From Betaproteobacteria bacterium (lineage in GTDB: Bacteria; Pseudomonadota; Gammaproteobacteria; Burkholderiales; SG8-39), in contig JAAOZY010000353.1 in assembly GCA_012274205.1 (NCBI GenBank), positions 1-19,155 of the forward strand: a stretch of DNA of 19,155 nucleotides, read 5' to 3'. The position numbers and the translations under genes were made by a program. Positions 15,990-19,155 of the stretch are shown in pieces (position 1 is the first letter of the stretch; each line of letters starts with the position of its first letter). A model generated the notes under the pieces. That model worked only from the letters and a program-made list of their open reading frames with translations. It was not told the DNA's origin and ran no database searches.

Positions 15990-16919
15990 TTACCAGATGA
16001 TCCAGAACGTCACGAACGCCCAGGCGATCCCGGTGACGAGCATATGCGCGTCGCGCAGCAACGTCGACGCCGGGTCCTCGCCGCCGCGGCGATGCACCAG
16101 GAAAATGTAGCGGAAAATGCCGTACAGCACGAACGGCACGGTGTAGATCAGCTTGTCGGTATGGTGCAGCGCAACGGTGTTCGGGCTGACCGTGTACAGG
16201 CTGTAGCTGACGATGACCCCGGCGGCGCTGATCGCCATCATGGTGTCGAGCAGCGCGGGGCTGTAATCGTCCAGTACCGGGCGCTGGCTGGCGCCGCCGG
16301 AACCGTCGCTTTCACTCACCATCAGTTCGGCGCGGCGCTTGGCGAAACCGAGGAAGATCGTCAGCAGCAGTCCGCATAGCAGCAACCACTGCGACGGCGC
16401 GATGCCCACGGCCCAGGTGCCCGCAAAAATCCGCAGCATGAAACCGGCGGCGATGATGAACACATCGAGCACGGCAACGTGCTTCAGGCCGGCACTGTAA
16501 GCGAGGTTGAGCAACAGGTAGGCGATCAGCATCGCCACGACGCCGGCGGAAGCAGCTGCGCCCAGCGCGAGCCCCGCGATTGCGCAGACCAGGGCCAGCG
16601 CGAAGGCCGCGCTCAGGCCCACCGCGCCGCTGGCCAGCGGCCGGCTGCGCTTGAGCGGATGGGCACGGTCGGCCTGGCGATCGAAAATATCGTTGAGTAC
16701 ATAGACGCAGCTCGACATCAGGCAGAACGCGGCTGCGGCCAGCACCACCTTGAGCCCGAGCTCCGGGTTCCTGCCTGCATCGCCGAACAACAGGCCGATG
16801 AAGACAAAACCATTCTTGACCCACTGGTACGGGCGCAGCAGCTTGGCCAGCTGTAGCGCGAGCGCCACGCCTGTCGCGGGCTGCTGGAGACCGTCTTCCC
16901 GACGCGAACTCATGCGCAT
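15990..16919 (-). CDS. UbiA-superfamily protein, decaprenyl-phosphate phosphoribosyltransferase type
   Basis: This inner-membrane protein of about 309 aa has eight to nine hydrophobic segments. It carries the UbiA-superfamily acidic motif NDIFDRQAD (76-84) followed by RAHPLKRSRPLASG. The version with KRxRPxAxG after the acidic motif is that of decaprenyl-phosphate phosphoribosyltransferase (mycobacterial Rv3806c/UbiA type), which joins PRPP to a polyprenyl phosphate. Homogentisate or hydroxybenzoate prenyltransferases are the alternatives, but the LRPYQWVKN start (28-36) also fits the phosphoribosyl type. I choose the ATG at 16919; the ATG at 16994 would add 25 residues without family character, and no option has a good ribosome site. 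It lies downstream of the ArnT-like GT-C gene on the same strand, so the two may make and use a lipid-linked pentose. Confidence 0.85.
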   Translation of the reverse strand: MRMSSRREDGLQQPATGVALALQLAKLLRPYQWVKNGFVFIGLLFGDAGRNPELGLKVVLAAAAFCLMSSCVYVLNDIFDRQADRAHPLKRSRPLASGAVGLSAAFALALVCAIAGLALGAAASAGVVAMLIAYLLLNLAYSAGLKHVAVLDVFIIAAGFMLRIFAGTWAVGIAPSQWLLLCGLLLTIFLGFAKRRAELMVSESDGSGGASQRPVLDDYSPALLDTMMAISAAGVIVSYSLYTVSPNTVALHHTDKLIYTVPFVLYGIFRYIFLVHRRGGEDPASTLLRDAHMLVTGIAWAFVTFWIIW

Positions 16920-17009
16920 GATCACGATCGTTGCCGCGGGCCGCGCCGTTCTGCACTCGCTCGTAGCGGCGAAACCAAAGGGAATGCCCCCCATCCATTC
17001 AGTGCCCGG

Positions 17010-18545
17010 CTAGCGGGTGGGACAGGGTTCATCGGGGAAATAGCGTTCGCAGAAATAACAATGTCCCACGGGCAGGTAGGATGGGATTCTATAGTAACGG
17101 TCGCGCAGCGGACGCAGCACCTGCTCGCGGTATTTCGGGTAGTCGAAGGCCTGGCCCAACACCAGGTAGAAGGTCGCGCCATGCAGCAGGTACTGGCGGA
17201 ATTCCACTTTGGCAAAATAGGGCAGGTAGTCTTGCGGATTCGGCGGGTTTTTGCGCAGCACCAGGATATTCTTGCCGGCCAGCTTGCGGAAATCGGTGAG
17301 GATGTCATCGTGCCGACCGTGAGAAGACGCCGTGCCGAACACGAAGAAATATTTCCCCGATGCGTAGGACGCGGTTACCGCGGGCGAAAATCCGTCGGCG
17401 GAGAATTCATACTTGCCGGCGTAGGGTTCCAGCCGCGCAAGCAGTTCAGCGGTCTTGACGTGGAACACGATGCCGTCGTAGAGCCGGCTGCTTTTCCAGA
17501 TCTCCATCGGCAGCAGGCTCACGCCCACGATCGCCGCGATGTGGACCGCCGAAAGCACAGCGAGATAGACGACGGACTTCTTCAGCTGCGCGGTGCTCAG
17601 CAGCAGCGCGGCCGCGACGAAGAACAGCGGCACGAACGACAGCAGCCAGTGCAGGCCGACCTGCTTCGCCAGCGAAAGCAGCGCGAACAGCGCCAGCGGC
17701 ACGGCCCAGACGTACATGAAGAAGCGTGCCTGCGGCTGCGCCAGCTTCGGCCCGATCGCGGCGCGCCCGCGCCACAACTGGTATAGCGCAACCGGGGACA
17801 GCATGTACAGCACGCTCAGCGCGTACAGCAGCGGATTCTGCGGCAGCCAGCCGGCGTCATCGTTGCGGTTGTAGAGATTGAACAGCAGATTGGCCCAGCA
17901 GTGCTCGTAATTCCACCAGGCATTGACTGCTGCAAACGGCAGCGCCGCTGCTATCAGGACGGCGAGTCCACGCCAGCTGCGCTTCCCGGCAGGCTGCATC
18001 AGCACGAAAGCGATATAGGCAAGGCCGAGCAGGACGGCAAAGTATTTCGACAGGAAGGCGAGCCCGATGAACGCCCCCGCGGCTGCATACAGCGCCTTCG
18101 ATTCGCGCCGCAACGCGGCGCCAAAGCACAGGGCCGACAGGAATGCGAACAGCACCAACGGCGTATCGGTGGTGATGAGCACGTTCCAGACGTTCACCGG
18201 CAGCAGCAGGAAGGCGAGCGCCGCGACATAGGATTTGTCCGCATCCACGCGCCTGAGGTATTGCTGCATTGCCAGCGCCACCAGCGCCGGCATCAGGATC
18301 ACCGGGAGCCGCAGCGCCCATTCCGCCCGGGACAGCTTGAGCACCAGCGCCAGGATCCAGCCGATCATGGGCGGATGGTCGTAGAAGCCCCAGTCCGGAT
18401 ATACGCCCCAGTAGACGAAGTAGGCTTCGTCCCCGGTCATCGGCAGCGTGCGCGCGAACCAGAATTTGAACGCCAGCGTCAGCGCCAGCACCGCGTAAAA
18501 CGCGGTTCGCAGCGGCACCGCGGCGCGATCGGAGGACGTTTGCAT
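17010..18545 (-). CDS. ArnT/PMT-like GT-C membrane glycosyltransferase
   Basis: This 511-aa polytopic membrane protein of the PMT/ArnT (GT39/GT83-like) type transfers a sugar from a polyprenyl-phosphate donor to an acceptor on the periplasmic side. After the first membrane helix comes the catalytic loop MTGDEAYFVYWG (D39, E40) and WGFYDHPPMIGW (52-63), both hallmarks of this group. Around ten further membrane helices run to about residue 335, followed by a soluble C-terminal domain of about 170 residues with several aromatic and basic patches and a Cys-rich end (GHCYFCERYFPDEPC). The ATG at 18545 is chosen because the frame upstream runs into the preceding gene. A TATAAT sits seven bases before it and there is no ribosome site, so the message may be leaderless or coupled. 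The acceptor is unknown. Confidence 0.9.
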   Translation of the reverse strand: MQTSSDRAAVPLRTAFYAVLALTLAFKFWFARTLPMTGDEAYFVYWGVYPDWGFYDHPPMIGWILALVLKLSRAEWALRLPVILMPALVALAMQQYLRRVDADKSYVAALAFLLLPVNVWNVLITTDTPLVLFAFLSALCFGAALRRESKALYAAAGAFIGLAFLSKYFAVLLGLAYIAFVLMQPAGKRSWRGLAVLIAAALPFAAVNAWWNYEHCWANLLFNLYNRNDDAGWLPQNPLLYALSVLYMLSPVALYQLWRGRAAIGPKLAQPQARFFMYVWAVPLALFALLSLAKQVGLHWLLSFVPLFFVAAALLLSTAQLKKSVVYLAVLSAVHIAAIVGVSLLPMEIWKSSRLYDGIVFHVKTAELLARLEPYAGKYEFSADGFSPAVTASYASGKYFFVFGTASSHGRHDDILTDFRKLAGKNILVLRKNPPNPQDYLPYFAKVEFRQYLLHGATFYLVLGQAFDYPKYREQVLRPLRDRYYRIPSYLPVGHCYFCERYFPDEPCPTR

Positions 18546-18552
18546 GGCAGCG

Positions 18553-18558
18553 ATTATA
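18553..18558 (-). promoter_or_regulatory. Consensus -10 box abutting the GT-C gene start
   Basis: A perfect TATAAT on the minus strand lies inside the 25-bp gap after the TauE-like gene and ends seven bases before the ATG at 18545. With normal spacing, transcription would begin at or next to the A of the ATG. The -35 area is GC-rich and has no good hexamer, so the box may be fortuitous. Confidence 0.35.
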
Positions 18559-18570
18559 AGGTGTAGGCAC

Positions 18571-19155
18571 TCACCAGGCGCGCACCACCAGTACGGCGCC
18601 ATTGACGATGATCAGCACGTAGACCAGCAGCAGAATGCGCTGCGCCGACAGGCGCTGATGCAGCCGGTTGCCCAGCAGCAGGCCGAATGCCGCGAATGGC
18701 GCGAGCAGCACAGCGGCGAACAGCAGCTGATTCTGGCCGAGCAGGCCGGTGAGCGCGAACAGCGCAAGGCGCACCAGGCCTGTGATCAAGATCAGCCGCG
18801 CGACGCTGGCGCGCAACACCGACTTGTCGGCGATGCGCCGCGACAGATAAATGGTGTAGATCGACGCCCCGGCCCCGTACATCGCGCTGAAGATGCCGCC
18901 GATCACGCCAGCCGGCGCGGCCCAGCCAGGATGCAGCGGTCCCACGACGTGTCGGCGCACGAGACTGCTGATCCCTGTGTAAAGAACGAAGCATCCGAGC
19001 AGCAGCAGCAGGGCGCGCTCGGGCAGGCGCATCAGCAGCGCGAGACCCAGCGCCAGACCGAGCCCGACGAAAGGAAGGAGGCGCCTGAGTTCGCCGCGGT
19101 CGACCTGTCCCTGCATGCGCGTACCCACCGCGGTCGCGGCGAACAGGTCTAGCAG
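18571..19155 (-). CDS. TauE/SafE (TSUP) family permease, C-terminal part (cut by window edge)
   Basis: The final 194 residues of a TSUP-family inner-membrane permease are present; the frame is open to the right edge with no start needed inside the window. Visible family features are the AAAVGTR-like segment (AATAVGTRMQG) ahead of RGELRRLLPFVGLGLALG, then GVIGGIFSAMYGAGASIYTIYLSRR, the second copy of the Gly-rich repeat (GxxxGxxGxGG type), and four more hydrophobic helices to the end. TSUP proteins export or import sulfite, sulfoacetate or related anions, but many members have other organic anions as substrate, so a sulfite role beside dsrA is only a suggestion. Its stop lies 25 bp before the GT-C gene on the same strand. 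Confidence 0.9.
   Translation of the reverse strand: MLDLFAATAVGTRMQGQVDRGELRRLLPFVGLGLALGLALLMRLPERALLLLLGCFVLYTGISSLVRRHVVGPLHPGWAAPAGVIGGIFSAMYGAGASIYTIYLSRRIADKSVLRASVARLILITGLVRLALFALTGLLGQNQLLFAAVLLAPFAAFGLLLGNRLHQRLSAQRILLLVYVLIIVNGAVLVVRAW

Overview
The base composition (high GC), the codon usage and the gene families point to a chemotrophic proteobacterium, most likely a betaproteobacterium. A Bug/TctC-type solute receptor of the kind amplified in Burkholderiales sits in the same window as a dissimilatory-type sulfite reductase alpha subunit (dsrA) that resembles the oxidative (sulfur-oxidiser) form. This placement is inferred from gene content; no rRNA or other phylogenetic marker is present. 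Nearly every gene lies on the minus strand, so the window is best read from right to left. The only confident plus-strand gene is the corrinoid adenosyltransferase. I saw no tRNA, rRNA, CRISPR array or insertion sequence.

Layout, left to right. (1) 1-809: the first 269 codons of dsrA, cut by the left edge. (2) 1095-4731: a LysR-type regulator, an amidase-signature hydrolase and a cobalt-type nitrile hydratase / thiocyanate hydrolase-like enzyme. The enzyme's beta chain is split into two genes (N-half, C-half), followed by the metal-binding alpha-type subunit. The three subunit genes are tightly packed. (3) 4732-5085: a regulatory gap with the lysR promoter, a T-N11-A palindrome, a possible 44-codon ORF and a strong hairpin. 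(4) 5086-6510: a pair of small nucleotide-sugar-type transferases (TIGR04282 and TIGR04283 families). (5) 6534-11133: a three-gene signalling operon with a membrane PAS-PAS histidine kinase, a single-domain receiver, and a receiver / class III cyclase / Ser-Thr kinase triple fusion. (6) 11337-11909: PduO-type cob(I)alamin adenosyltransferase, convergent with (7) 12030-15214, a tripartite tricarboxylate transporter (tctB-tctA-tctC order). (8) 15309-15839: a stand-alone cyclic-nucleotide-binding protein with its own good promoter. (9) 15990-18545: a UbiA-superfamily protein of the decaprenyl-phosphate phosphoribosyltransferase type and an ArnT-like GT-C glycosyltransferase. (10) 18571-19155: a TauE/SafE-type permease cut by the right edge.

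How the parts fit together. The amidase and hydratase would turn a nitrile into an amide and then an acid plus ammonia. Alternatively, given the sulfur-oxidation gene beside it, the three-subunit enzyme could act on thiocyanate. The signalling operon is built so that one phosphorylation input could control both cAMP synthesis and protein Ser/Thr phosphorylation through one polypeptide. The cyclic-nucleotide-binding protein at 15309-15839 is a possible local reader of that cAMP. The UbiA-like and GT-C genes may form a polyprenyl-phosphate-pentose glycosylation module. The triple-fusion signalling protein in its phosphorelay operon is the most striking item, followed by the split hydratase with an amidase.
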